64,000 nt of DNA from Bacteroidota bacterium (GTDB lineage Bacteria; Bacteroidota; Bacteroidia; Bacteroidales; FEN-979): contig JAPLDF010000025.1 in NCBI GenBank assembly GCA_026391835.1, positions 1-64,000 of the forward strand. The letters run 5' to 3'. Below, piece by piece: positions 49,351 to 59,400 of this stretch (position 1 is its first letter; each line of letters opens with the position of its first letter). The position numbers and the translations under genes were made by a program. The notes below the pieces were generated by a model. That model had not been told where the DNA came from. It ran no database searches and saw only the letters and a program-made list of their open reading frames with translations.

Positions 49351-51015
49351 ATGAATATGAAAAAAACAATTCTTTTTCTGAGTTTAATAATTCTGTTCGG
49401 CTTCCGGGGATTCCCTCAGACCCATATCAGCGGCAATATTTCAGGCAATGCTACCTGGAATACAACTGGTGCGCCTTATATTATTGACGGGAACACGCTG
49501 ATTCAAACCGGGGTAAAAGTAACAATCGAGGCAGGGGTAACCGTCAAATTTTCCGGCAATACAACATTGCTTATCAACGGAGAGCTGGATGCCCTCGGAG
49601 ATTCCCTGAATCATATCCTCATTACTTCCAATTCTGCCAATCCGAATGCAGGCGACTGGAACAACATTCATTTTAGCTCCACTTCTGTTCCCGCATCGTA
49701 TGATCCTTCCGGAAATTATACAAGCGGGTCCATCATGAAATTTTGTGATATTTTATACGGTGGACAATCGAATCTGGGAATCCTGGAAATAGATAATGCC
49801 GCACCCCACATCGCAAACGACTCAATCATGTATAGCAGTTCTGCCGGGATATACCTGAAAAAAGGCTATTCGAAAATTGAAAATTGCTATGTTTCGGAAA
49901 ATTCCGGGGCAGGCATCTATTCTTCACATGATGGTGTATACAACGACCTTCATATTTCTGATAATTCCATTTTTGATAATGGTGAAGGTGGAATATATGT
50001 TGATGAAATGTGGCAAAACAAGATCTATATTACCAGCAATAAGATCTCAGGAAACCTGGGCGGCGGAATTTATATAAACGCCAGCGGGGGAAGCGGCTCC
50101 GGGACAATTCATATCGTTAAAAATACAATTGATAACAATACTGCGGATCAGGGAGCCGGGATCTCCATATCCAGTGGATTTAACATAGACATTTCCTGCA
50201 ACATCATTGAGCAAAACACTTCCAGCAATGCAGGAAGTGCCATGTATATTGCATCCGGAAACAACCAGTATACGAATGCCATAACCGGCAATTACATTAT
50301 CAACAACACCTCTTCCTTCGGCGATGTAATCTATTTATATTTTATTACCTATTATAATATTTCGATGGATATAAAAAACAATATGATTTACAACAATATA
50401 GCACCCCCGCTTAAATCTGTATTCTATATCGCAGGAAGCAGTTACCCGATCCTTTTTAATATCAGCAACAATACCATTAAGTGGAATACAGGATTTTCTG
50501 CGTTTAACCTGGTTAAATTCAGGGGCAGCATCCATCAGAACAATATTTCTAACAACACAACCTATGAGATTTATAACCAGAACAGTTCCGGCACAGCTGA
50601 TATTGATGCGACCGGGAACTACTGGTATGGATCTCCGGATATCGATGCGAAGGTGTATGATTTTTTTGACAACGGGAATATTTCTGTTGTGAATTATCAG
50701 CCGGTTTTAACCGATTCGGCAATTGTAACCAGCTGTATACCTCCTGTAATTACGGGTGCTGAAACAATCCCGTCAAAAAACACATGTTTCCAGGTTTACC
50801 CGGTTCCTGTCAGGGATGTTCTCATCGTTGAAACATTGCCTGAATATATCGGAAGCAAAGTGATCCTGTGTAATTTAACCGGGCAGGAACTGATCCGGCT
50901 TCAATTGAGGGAATTGAAAACCGGCATTGATACCAGGACCCTGCCAAAGGGAATCTATTTTGTAAAACTTGTAAACGACAGGAAAATTGAAGTCAAAAAG
51001 ATAATAAAGGAATAG
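49351..51015 (+). CDS. right-handed parallel beta-helix protein with T9SS sorting domain (start 49351 or 49357)
   Basis: Signal peptide; NTLIQTGVKVTIEAGVTVKFSGNTTLLINGELDALG; repeating N/G-rich rungs; C-term VYPVPVRDVLIVE...LPKGIYFVKLVNDRKIEVKKIIK. Confidence 0.9.
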   Translation: MNMKKTILFLSLIILFGFRGFPQTHISGNISGNATWNTTGAPYIIDGNTLIQTGVKVTIEAGVTVKFSGNTTLLINGELDALGDSLNHILITSNSANPNAGDWNNIHFSSTSVPASYDPSGNYTSGSIMKFCDILYGGQSNLGILEIDNAAPHIANDSIMYSSSAGIYLKKGYSKIENCYVSENSGAGIYSSHDGVYNDLHISDNSIFDNGEGGIYVDEMWQNKIYITSNKISGNLGGGIYINASGGSGSGTIHIVKNTIDNNTADQGAGISISSGFNIDISCNIIEQNTSSNAGSAMYIASGNNQYTNAITGNYIINNTSSFGDVIYLYFITYYNISMDIKNNMIYNNIAPPLKSVFYIAGSSYPILFNISNNTIKWNTGFSAFNLVKFRGSIHQNNISNNTTYEIYNQNSSGTADIDATGNYWYGSPDIDAKVYDFFDNGNISVVNYQPVLTDSAIVTSCIPPVITGAETIPSKNTCFQVYPVPVRDVLIVETLPEYIGSKVILCNLTGQELIRLQLRELKTGIDTRTLPKGIYFVKLVNDRKIEVKKIIKE

Positions 51016-51150
51016 CGCCCGGGCATTGGTTGTTATTCTGAAACGCCGGGATGCAAATTATCAAAGCGTGATGCCACAATGTCAGAAACAAGAAACTTGA
51101 CTTTTTAAAAAATATACTTATCTTTGGCGTTAGTATCGTACAACGTATCT

Positions 51151-51432
51151 ATGATCAAATCATTTAACTCAAAGGAAACTGAAAAAATCTGGAAAGGATC
51201 AAGGTCCACAAAGTTGCCAAATGAGTTACAGGATATTGCCCGGCGCAAATTGAGAATGTTGAACAACTCTGCTGATTTAAAAGATCTTACAATACCTCCA
51301 TCGAACAGACTTGAGAAATTGCATGGAACCCATAAAGAATTTCACAGTATAAGAATAAATGATCAATGGAGAATTCTCTTCAAATGGATAAATGGGCATG
51401 CTTTTAATGTTGAAATTGTTGATTATCATTAA
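51151..51432 (+). CDS. higB: HigB/RelE-family toxin
   Basis: MIKSFNSKETEKIWKG...PPSNRLEKLHGTHKEFHSIRINDQWRILFKW. Confidence 0.93.
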   Translation: MIKSFNSKETEKIWKGSRSTKLPNELQDIARRKLRMLNNSADLKDLTIPPSNRLEKLHGTHKEFHSIRINDQWRILFKWINGHAFNVEIVDYH

Positions 51433-51443
51433 ATTAAATAACC

Positions 51444-51743
51444 ATGGATAAGCTTGGAAACATACACCCTGGAGAAGTTTTACAAGAAGAGTTTCTTGTT
51501 CCTATGGGAATCACTGCATACAGATTATCACTGGATATTGATATTCCTCAAACAAGAATTAGTGAGATAATAAAGGGTAACAGACGAATTACAGCCGATA
51601 CCGCAATACGGCTAAGTAATTATTTTGGCAATTCAGCTAAATTTTGGTTAGGTCTTCAAAATGATTTCGATGTTGAAGAGGAAATGAAAAAAAGGGGGAA
51701 GGAATTCAAGGCAATAAAAAAGCACAAGATCAATACGGCTTAA
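51444..51743 (+). CDS. higA: HigA-family XRE antitoxin
   Basis: IHPGEVLQEEFLVPMGITAYRLSLDIDIPQTRISEIIKGNRRITADTAIRLSNYFGNSAKFWLGLQNDFDVE. Confidence 0.95.
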   Translation: MDKLGNIHPGEVLQEEFLVPMGITAYRLSLDIDIPQTRISEIIKGNRRITADTAIRLSNYFGNSAKFWLGLQNDFDVEEEMKKRGKEFKAIKKHKINTA

Positions 51744-51768
51744 CATAGAAACAGTAAATTAAAAACCC

Positions 51769-52113
51769 GTGAAGACAAAAAAAGAAATGAAAAGTGAATA
51801 CAAATTGATAAAGTTCAGGGCGGGGATCTACCAGATCATGAACAAATCAGATCACAGGAGTTATCTTCAGGCCTCGTCTGACCTGGACAGGGCTTTTAAC
51901 TCGGATATTTTCCAGTTAAAAGCAGGAATGCATTCCAATAAATCCTTGCAAAAAGATTGGAACAACCTGGGTTCTGAAACCTTTGAATTTAATATTTTTG
52001 ATGAACTTAAAGTGAAAGATGATGTTACCCCGGAAGAGACAAATATGGAATTGGTGGAATTGCTGAAGATGCACATTGCGGAACTGAAAAAGAACGGCCA
52101 ACTTTTATATTGA
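51769..52113 (+). CDS. GIY-YIG nuclease-like protein with degenerate second motif
   Basis: FRAGIYQIMNKSDHRSYLQASSDLDRAFNSDIFQLKAGMHSNKSLQKDWNNLGSETFEFNIFDEL. Confidence 0.65.
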   Translation: MKTKKEMKSEYKLIKFRAGIYQIMNKSDHRSYLQASSDLDRAFNSDIFQLKAGMHSNKSLQKDWNNLGSETFEFNIFDELKVKDDVTPEETNMELVELLKMHIAELKKNGQLLY

Positions 52114-52415
52114 AGTAAAAGGGCCTGATAGTTAATGAACTTTTACCGGGAATACTTTTATTGCAGGTTTTGGGATTGACTGCCTCTTTTTTAACTGTTA
52201 TTTAAAAATGTTGTTTTTTCCCGGTGACAGTTATCTTTTGATTGATCAGAATCATACCAGTGGATTTATCTCTGATACGCAATGACCCTTCCCCGGCCCT
52301 CCATTGACAAATATCAACTCCACCTTTGAGATATTACAGCCCCTGTTTCTTAAAAGCATGTAAATCAGGCATATAATATCTGGATATATTATGTTTTATC
52401 CTATCTTCAGTTAGG

Positions 52416-52441
52416 TTGTTTCATATTAATTTTTAACTTTG
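52416..52441 (+). promoter_or_regulatory. putative nuo operon promoter (-33 TTG ... -7 TAACTTTG)
   Basis: TTG at 52416 and TAACTTTG at 52434-52441, 30 bp before the nuoA ATG. Confidence 0.6.
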
Positions 52442-52470
52442 CCGCCACATCTGTTGTTAAATGATTCACT

Positions 52471-52821
52471 ATGAGTGCTGAAAGTCTTATACTTTTCTTC
52501 ATCGTCGGGGCCTTCCTGGTAGGGTTTGCCATCGTTTTTGCCCATTTTGCCGCGCCCAATTCAACCAACCCCCAAAAAGCGGAACCCTATGAGTGCGGGA
52601 TCCCTACCGAGGGACTTACCTGGCTGCAGTTCAACGTGGGGTACTATTTGTTCGCCATCATTTTCCTGGTGTTTGATGTTGAAAGCGTTTTCATTTTCCC
52701 GTGGGCTGTGGTGATGAAAGAGATGGGAATGACCGCCTTCATTGAGATCGTCATTTTCTTTTTCGTACTCGGACTGGGACTTTTGTATGCCTGGAAGAAA
52801 GGAGCCTTGAAATGGGAATAA
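52471..52821 (+). CDS. nuoA: NADH-quinone oxidoreductase subunit A
   Basis: [45 protein letters not shown]. Confidence 0.96.
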   Translation: MSAESLILFFIVGAFLVGFAIVFAHFAAPNSTNPQKAEPYECGIPTEGLTWLQFNVGYYLFAIIFLVFDVESVFIFPWAVVMKEMGMTAFIEIVIFFFVLGLGLLYAWKKGALKWE

Positions 52822-53363
52822 AAAATATGAAAGAGGCGGATTTCCGCGACAATGAAACACTTGACCTGTTCAAGGAATCGGGTGGAAACATCCTGATGAC
52901 CACCATTGATGCCGTAATTGACTGGGGACGGTCCAACTCGCTCTGGCCGCTTACGTTTGCAACCAGCTGCTGTGGCATCGAAATGATGGCTACAGGCGCT
53001 TCGCGCCATGATTTTTCCCGCTTCGGGATCGAAGTTTACCGTGCCTCTCCCCGGCAGGCCGACGTGATCGTGGTCGCCGGAACCATTGTCAATAAAATGG
53101 CGCCGGTGCTCAAGCGGTTGTACGACCAGATGTCGGACCCCAAATATGTGATCGCCATGGGCGCCTGCGCTGTTTCAGGCGGTCCGTTCTTTTATAACTC
53201 ATATCACGTGGTGCGTGGTGTTGACCATGTAATCCCGGTGGACGTATATATCCCCGGCTGCCCGCCCCGCCCCGAATCGTTGTTATACGGCGTCATGCAG
53301 CTTCAGCGGAAGATCAAGCTGGAAACCATGGCACATCCCAAGATAACCCAAGATATTAAATAG
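52812..53363 (+). CDS. nuoB: NADH-quinone oxidoreductase subunit B
   Basis: [55 protein letters not shown]. Confidence 0.98.
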   Translation: MGIKNMKEADFRDNETLDLFKESGGNILMTTIDAVIDWGRSNSLWPLTFATSCCGIEMMATGASRHDFSRFGIEVYRASPRQADVIVVAGTIVNKMAPVLKRLYDQMSDPKYVIAMGACAVSGGPFFYNSYHVVRGVDHVIPVDVYIPGCPPRPESLLYGVMQLQRKIKLETMAHPKITQDIK

Positions 53364-53376
53364 ATAATTTCCCACG

Positions 53377-53835
53377 ATGGACAACGCAGCATTGAAGGAG
53401 CGTATTCTGGGTCTGGTTCCCGACGCAGAATTCCAGGAAAACAAGCAATTCCTCACCTTCATCATCCCGCCGGCAAAATTTCATGATTTTGCCATCATAC
53501 TGAAGTCTGAGGCTGACCTGGCATTTGATTATCTCTTCTGCCTCTCGGCCGTGGATATGGTGAAATACCTTGAAGTGGTGTACCACCTGGAATCGGTCAG
53601 CCACAAACACCAGCTGGTACTCAAGGTGCGTACCGAAGACCGTGAAAACGGGGCAGTCGACACGGTGTGTGACATCTGGAGAACGGCCGAATTGCACGAA
53701 CGGGAAGCTTACGATCTCATGGGTATCCGTTTCAACAACCATCCCGACCTGCGCAGGTTCTTCCTCGAAGAGGGCTGGATCGGCCATCCGCTTCGCAAAG
53801 ATTATGTTGATGAAGTTAACATCGTAGAATTTTAA
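53377..53835 (+). CDS. nuoC: NADH-quinone oxidoreductase subunit C
   Basis: DIWRTAELHEREAYDLMGIRFNNHPDLRRFFLEEGWIGHPLRKDY. Confidence 0.97.
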   Translation: MDNAALKERILGLVPDAEFQENKQFLTFIIPPAKFHDFAIILKSEADLAFDYLFCLSAVDMVKYLEVVYHLESVSHKHQLVLKVRTEDRENGAVDTVCDIWRTAELHEREAYDLMGIRFNNHPDLRRFFLEEGWIGHPLRKDYVDEVNIVEF

Positions 53836-53838
53836 GGT

Positions 53839-54966
53839 ATGAAAGAAGTCATTAACCTGCCTGTAAAAAATATCGAGGAGGAGGAATACCATATCAACAT
53901 GGGGCCTCAGCACCCCTCCACCCATGGTGTGCTGCGGTTGGTTGTTTCTCTCCAGGGCGAGATCGTGAAAAGTCTGAAGCCTCACTGCGGCTATATTCAT
54001 CGCGGCATTGAGAAGATGTGTGAAAAGGATACCTATCCCCAGATCATCCACCTCACCGACCGGATGGATTACCTTTCGGCGCACATCAACAACCACGCGG
54101 TTTGCCTGCTGGTCGAAAATGCACTCGAGGTTGAAGTTCCCGAACGCGTAAAATATATCCGCACCATCATCGACGAACTCAACCGCATCGCCTCCCACCA
54201 GCTCTGGTGGTGCAGTTTCGGCATGGACATGGGCGGACTTACCTGTTATTTTTACGGCCTGCGCGACCGGGAAAAAATTCTCGATATTTTCGAAGAGTCT
54301 TTCGGTTCCCGGCTGCTGCACAGCTATTACACGCCCGGCGGACTGATGATGGATATTCATCCGAATTTCCAGGCAAACGTCAAAGCCTTTATCAAATATT
54401 TCCGCAAGAAGATCAAGGATTATGATGATCTCCTTACCGGCAACGTGATCATGCAGCTGCGTACCAAAGGTGTCGGGATCCTATCAAGGGAAGACGCGAT
54501 CAGTTACGGCGTTACGGGTCCTTCGGGACGTGCATCGGGCTTTGCATGCGATGTGCGCAAACATCACCCGTACGGCGTTTACGATAAAGTTGACTTCAAG
54601 GAAATCATGGGCACCAAAGGTGATACCTTCGAGCGCTACATGATGAGGATGAATGAGATGCACGAATCGATGAAGATCATTGAACAACTCATCGACAACA
54701 TTCCGGCCGGCGATTATTCGGCGAAGATGAAAGCTGTGATCAAACTGCCTGCAGGTGAGTATTACCAGCGGGTAGAGGCATCGCGTGGCGAACTGGGCGT
54801 ATATTGCATCAGCGATGGCAACAAGACCCCGTACCGCATGAAATTCCGTTCTCCCAACTTCTCGAACCTCAGCGCGCTCGACCATATCAGCCGCGGGGTG
54901 AAGATTGCCGACCTGGTCGCCATTGGTGGTTCCCTTGATTATGTTATTCCGGATATTGACAGATAA
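53839..54966 (+). CDS. nuoD: NADH-quinone oxidoreductase subunit D
   Basis: INMGPQHPSTHGVLRLVVSL; CGYIHRGIEKMCE; GVKIADLVAIGGSLDYVIPDIDR. Confidence 0.98.
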   Translation: MKEVINLPVKNIEEEEYHINMGPQHPSTHGVLRLVVSLQGEIVKSLKPHCGYIHRGIEKMCEKDTYPQIIHLTDRMDYLSAHINNHAVCLLVENALEVEVPERVKYIRTIIDELNRIASHQLWWCSFGMDMGGLTCYFYGLRDREKILDIFEESFGSRLLHSYYTPGGLMMDIHPNFQANVKAFIKYFRKKIKDYDDLLTGNVIMQLRTKGVGILSREDAISYGVTGPSGRASGFACDVRKHHPYGVYDKVDFKEIMGTKGDTFERYMMRMNEMHESMKIIEQLIDNIPAGDYSAKMKAVIKLPAGEYYQRVEASRGELGVYCISDGNKTPYRMKFRSPNFSNLSALDHISRGVKIADLVAIGGSLDYVIPDIDR

Positions 54967-54978
54967 TAATAAGTATCT

Positions 54979-56067
54979 ATGAATTTTAGCCTCTACGACT
55001 TTACGTCATTCAACCAATGGATCGATAAGTTTCTGTACGACCACCTGCCTGCTTTTTGGGCAATTGCCGTGGAAATGGTCATCATTGGGGTGGCCATCCT
55101 GCTCTTTTATGCACTGGTCGGGTTGTTCCTGGTTTATGCCGAACGCAAGGTTTGTGCATTTATGCAGAATCGTGTCGGCCCGAACCGGGTTGGCCCTTAC
55201 GGATTTTTTCAAACCATCGCCGACTTCATCAAGTTGATGCTGAAGGAGTTGATCTACATTAAAAATGCCGACCAGCTGCTGTTTAACCTGGCCCCGTTTA
55301 TTGTGATCATCGCCTCGTTTATGGCCATCGCCGCAATTCCCTTTGCCAAGGGGTTGCATGCCATTGATTTTGACATAGGCGTCCTTTACGTGATTGCCGT
55401 ATCGTCACTGGGAGTGGTTGGTATCCTCCTGGCCGGCTGGTCGAGCAACAACAAATATTCCCTCATCGGCGCCATGCGTTCGGGCGCACAGATTGTTAGT
55501 TATGAACTTTCGGTTGGGTTGTCGCTGGTTACCATTATCATCCTGGCCGGCACCATGCAGTTTTCGGAGATTGTTGAAGGGCAGAGAGACGGGTGGTTCC
55601 TGTTCAAGGGCCATATCCCGGCTTTCATCGCCTTTATCGTCTTCCTGATCTCCAGCACCGCCGAAACCAACCGTGGTCCTTTTGACCTGGCAGAAGCCGA
55701 GTCGGAACTTACAGCCGGTTTCCATACTGAATATTCCGGGATCAAGTTTGCATTTTTCTTCCTGGCCGAATACATGAACATGTTCATCGTGGCATCCATT
55801 GCCGCCACCGTGTTCCTGGGCGGATGGATGCCGTTCCATGTCGGATCCTGGACAGGGTTTAACCATATCATGGATTTTATCCCGCCGTTTGTATGGTATA
55901 TCGGGAAGACCTTCTTTGTCATCTGGGTCATGATGTGGTTCAAATGGACTTTCCCCCGCTTGAGGATCGACCAGCTGCTGACCCTGGAATGGAAATACCT
56001 TTTACCCATCAACCTGGTCAATATTCTTCTTATGGCATTTATCGTATTAATGGGTTGGCATTTTTAG
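54979..56067 (+). CDS. nuoH: NADH-quinone oxidoreductase subunit H
   Basis: [62 protein letters not shown]. Confidence 0.98.
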   Translation: MNFSLYDFTSFNQWIDKFLYDHLPAFWAIAVEMVIIGVAILLFYALVGLFLVYAERKVCAFMQNRVGPNRVGPYGFFQTIADFIKLMLKELIYIKNADQLLFNLAPFIVIIASFMAIAAIPFAKGLHAIDFDIGVLYVIAVSSLGVVGILLAGWSSNNKYSLIGAMRSGAQIVSYELSVGLSLVTIIILAGTMQFSEIVEGQRDGWFLFKGHIPAFIAFIVFLISSTAETNRGPFDLAEAESELTAGFHTEYSGIKFAFFFLAEYMNMFIVASIAATVFLGGWMPFHVGSWTGFNHIMDFIPPFVWYIGKTFFVIWVMMWFKWTFPRLRIDQLLTLEWKYLLPINLVNILLMAFIVLMGWHF

Positions 56068-56073
56068 AAAACT

Positions 56074-56556
56074 ATGAACAGCATCTTCGAATACTTTGCA
56101 GATATCTTTCACACGGTGAAATCGCTCCTGACGGGGATGAAGGTAACCGGGAGATACTTCTTTAGCCCGGGGGAAATCGTAACCCAGCAGTACCCGGAAA
56201 ACCGGAAAACACTGAAAATGTACGACCGGTTCAAGGGTGAAGTGATCATGCCGCACAATGATCACAACGAGCACCGTTGCACCGGCTGCGGAATTTGCGA
56301 AACGGCCTGCCCGAATGGCACCATTGAAATCATTCAGGCCAGGATCGACATGCCCGACGGCAAAAAGAAACGCATCATCGACAAACACATTTACCACCTT
56401 GGGATGTGCACCTTTTGCGGGTTGTGTATCAAGGCCTGCCCGTCGGATGCACTGGCCTGGGGACAGGAGTTCGAACATGCGGTATTTGACCGGTCGAAAC
56501 TGACCAAGACCTTGAATCAACCCGGATCTTCCATCATTAAAGATATTGTAGAATGA
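56074..56556 (+). CDS. nuoI: NADH-quinone oxidoreductase subunit I
   Basis: CTGCGICETACPNGTIEI and CTFCGLCIKACPSDALAW. Confidence 0.96.
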   Translation: MNSIFEYFADIFHTVKSLLTGMKVTGRYFFSPGEIVTQQYPENRKTLKMYDRFKGEVIMPHNDHNEHRCTGCGICETACPNGTIEIIQARIDMPDGKKKRIIDKHIYHLGMCTFCGLCIKACPSDALAWGQEFEHAVFDRSKLTKTLNQPGSSIIKDIVE

Positions 56557-57065
56557 CACCAAATCAATTGATGTTTGCGATATTCTCGGCAGTCATTATC
56601 ATTTTTTCCATTCTGACCGTGACGAGCCGCCGCATACTGAGGGCGGCTACCTTCCTGTTGTTCGTACTGGTAGCGACCGGCGGCATGTATTTCCTGCTGA
56701 GGTTTAACTTCCTGGCAGCCATACAGCTGACACTCTATGCAGGCGGTATTGTGGTGCTGATCATTTTTTCGATCCTGCTTACCAGCCACATCGGCGAAAA
56801 ACTGGAAAAGCCGGAACTGAAAAAAATCATCCCTGCTTTCCTGGCTGCAGCCGGCGGTGCATTGATCACCATTGCCACCATCCTGCAATACAATTTCCCG
56901 GTCGAAGTTGTCTCCATGAGCGAGCGCACAAACATCCGTGTGATCGCCAAGAGCCTCATCAGCACCGAAAAATTCGGATATGCCCTGCCGTTTGAAGTGA
57001 TCAGCATCCTGTTGCTGGCCGCCATGGTAGGGGCCATCATCCTGGCTAAAAAACGTAAAGATTAA
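56553..57065 (+). CDS. nuoJ: NADH-quinone oxidoreductase subunit J
   Basis: Hydrophobic subunit; FNFLAAIQLTLYAGGIVVLIIFSILLTS; operon position. Confidence 0.95.
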   Translation: MTPNQLMFAIFSAVIIIFSILTVTSRRILRAATFLLFVLVATGGMYFLLRFNFLAAIQLTLYAGGIVVLIIFSILLTSHIGEKLEKPELKKIIPAFLAAAGGALITIATILQYNFPVEVVSMSERTNIRVIAKSLISTEKFGYALPFEVISILLLAAMVGAIILAKKRKD

Positions 57066-57086
57066 TTCTTATAATACCCGAACGAT

Positions 57087-57404
57087 ATGTTTGAAGGAGT
57101 TCCATTAACCTGGTTTTTGATCACCGGCACCATCATGTTCTTTGTCGGTATTTATGGATTTCTGGTCCGGAAAAACCTGATCACGATCCTCATGTCGACC
57201 GAATTGATCCTGAATTCGGTCAACATCAACTTTGTGGCCTTTAACAAGATCCTCTACCCCGATCACCTGGAGGGAATGTTTTTCAGTATTTTCATCATTG
57301 CCGTTGCGGCAGCGGAAGCTTCGATGGCCATCGCCATCATCATCAACATTTACCGCCGCCTTGTCAACATCGATGTGGAGAAGATGAATGAAATGAAATA
57401 TTAA
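57087..57404 (+). CDS. nuoK: NADH-quinone oxidoreductase subunit K
   Basis: ITILMSTELILNSVNINFVAF; IIAVAAAEASMAIAIIINIYR. Confidence 0.97.
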   Translation: MFEGVPLTWFLITGTIMFFVGIYGFLVRKNLITILMSTELILNSVNINFVAFNKILYPDHLEGMFFSIFIIAVAAAEASMAIAIIINIYRRLVNIDVEKMNEMKY

Positions 57405-57457
57405 AAGCGTGACGCGTGAAGCGTGACGAAATCGTAAATCAAAAATCGTAAATCGTT
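57405..57457. repeat. heptad repeat between nuoK and nuoL
   Basis: GCGTGAC GCGTGAA GCGTGAC G then AAATCGT AAATCAA AAATCGT AAATCGT (7-bp periodicity). Confidence 0.8.
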
Positions 57458-57462
57458 AGCAT

Positions 57463-59388
57463 ATGATCGATTTCAGTTACACCGTTTGGATCCTGCTGAT
57501 TCCCCTTGTGATGTTCGTGGTGGTCGGCCTGTTCGGGAACCGTTTTAAACCGCTGGTCTCCGGACTCGCCGGGACAGCCGGCCTGTTTGTCATGTGGATC
57601 CTGTCGCTGGTCACGGCCTACAAGTATTTTTTCGTACTTGAAAAGGCGGCCGACGGTTCCTTCCAGAAATTCCTGGCCTTCAACATGCGATGGCTGAACC
57701 TCACCGATACGCTGCACATCGACATGGGCGTTCTGCTCGACCCCATCTCGATCATGATGCTGATCGTGATCACCACCGTTTCGTTCATGGTGCATGTATA
57801 TTCAATCGGCTACATGGACGGAGAAAAAGGGTTCATGCGTTTTTTCGCCACCCTGTCGTTGTTCAGCTTCTCCATGCTGGGCCTGGTTGTTGCCACAAAC
57901 ATTTTCCAGATGTATATTTTCTGGGAACTTGTTGGTGTTTCCTCCTACCTGCTGATCGGCTTCTATTACACAAAAGACTCTGCCGTCTCGGCCTCGAAAA
58001 AAGCGTTTATCGTCACCCGTTTTGCCGACCTTGGGTTCCTCATCGGGATACTGATGCTCTCGTTTTCAACCGGCACCTTCGACTTTCTGACCCTCACGGG
58101 CGCCAACAGCCCCGCCTTCTCTTCGGGAACCGGGATCATGTTCCTGGGTTTGTCGTCCATGACATGGTCGATGATCTTTATCTTCATGGGCGGTGCCGGT
58201 AAGTCGGCCATGTTCCCGCTGCACATCTGGCTGCCCGATGCCATGGAAGGCCCGACGCCTGTTTCGGCCCTGATCCATGCCGCCACAATGGTTGTTGCCG
58301 GGGTTTACCTGGTGGCACGGCTTTTCCCCATTTACATATTTGCCGCCCCTGTCGCCCTCGATGTGGTGATGTACGTGGGCGCCTTCAGCTCAATATTTGC
58401 CGCCGTGATCGCCTGCACCCAGTTTGACATCAAACGTGTGCTGGCTTACTCCACCATGTCGCAGATCGGCATGATGATGTTTGCCCTTGGCGTTTCGGGA
58501 TATGGCGGGCATGAAGGACTGGGCTACATGGCATCCATGTTCCATCTTTTTACACACGCATTTTTTAAATCCCTGCTGTTCCTTGGTGCCGGCGCCATCA
58601 TCCATGCCGTTCACAGCAACGTAATGAATGAAATGGGCGGACTGCGGAAATATCTTCCGATCACCCATGCCACCTTCCTCATCGCCTGTATCGCCATCGC
58701 CGGTATTCCGCCATTGTCGGGGTTCTTCAGCAAAGACGAGATCCTGGCCGCCGGCCACGAACGGAGCCTGATGCTGTACTGGGTCGAGATGATCGTTTCG
58801 GGATTGACCGCTTTTTATATGTTCCGCCTCTACTTCTCCATTTTCTGGGGAAAAGAGACCCATTACCACCACATGCCCCACGAAGGGTCAAAGTGGATGA
58901 CCGTTCCCCTGATGCTCCTCTCGATTGGCGCCATGCTGGCCGGATTTATTCCCTTCTCCATGTTTGTTTCATCCGACCGCATCCCCTTCCATTCGGGCCT
59001 TGAAATGAGTATCGCCATTCCGGCGGTGCTGGTCGGACTGATCGGGATCGCCATCGCCACGGTATTCTACCGGAAAGAGACCACCCTTCCCGACAGGATC
59101 TACAATGCGCTGGGTGGCTTCTCAAATGCGGCTTTTCACAAGTTCTACATCGACGAAGTTTACCTGTTCATCACCAAGAAGATCATCTTTAACTATGTTT
59201 CCCGGCCAATAGCCTGGTTCGATCGCCACATTGTCGACGGTTCGATGAACGGGATGGCTTATGTGACCAACGAAGTATCCGACCGCATCAAACGCTTTCA
59301 ATCGGGACAACTGCAGCAGTATGCACTTGTATTTGTTTCGGGCGTGGTGTTGCTCACCTTGTTATTCACCTATTTAATGACCAACTAA
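57463..59388 (+). CDS. nuoL: NADH-quinone oxidoreductase subunit L
   Basis: FWELVGVSSYLLIGFYY; PLHIWLPDAMEGPTPVSALIHAATMVVAGVYLVAR. Confidence 0.98.
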   Translation: MIDFSYTVWILLIPLVMFVVVGLFGNRFKPLVSGLAGTAGLFVMWILSLVTAYKYFFVLEKAADGSFQKFLAFNMRWLNLTDTLHIDMGVLLDPISIMMLIVITTVSFMVHVYSIGYMDGEKGFMRFFATLSLFSFSMLGLVVATNIFQMYIFWELVGVSSYLLIGFYYTKDSAVSASKKAFIVTRFADLGFLIGILMLSFSTGTFDFLTLTGANSPAFSSGTGIMFLGLSSMTWSMIFIFMGGAGKSAMFPLHIWLPDAMEGPTPVSALIHAATMVVAGVYLVARLFPIYIFAAPVALDVVMYVGAFSSIFAAVIACTQFDIKRVLAYSTMSQIGMMMFALGVSGYGGHEGLGYMASMFHLFTHAFFKSLLFLGAGAIIHAVHSNVMNEMGGLRKYLPITHATFLIACIAIAGIPPLSGFFSKDEILAAGHERSLMLYWVEMIVSGLTAFYMFRLYFSIFWGKETHYHHMPHEGSKWMTVPLMLLSIGAMLAGFIPFSMFVSSDRIPFHSGLEMSIAIPAVLVGLIGIAIATVFYRKETTLPDRIYNALGGFSNAAFHKFYIDEVYLFITKKIIFNYVSRPIAWFDRHIVDGSMNGMAYVTNEVSDRIKRFQSGQLQQYALVFVSGVVLLTLLFTYLMTN

Positions 59389-59400
59389 TACCAAAGAATA

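Noticed and set aside
53356-54360. 334-aa minus-strand ORF antisense to nuoC/nuoD
   Set aside because: Same antisense artefact; nuoC and nuoD are clear.
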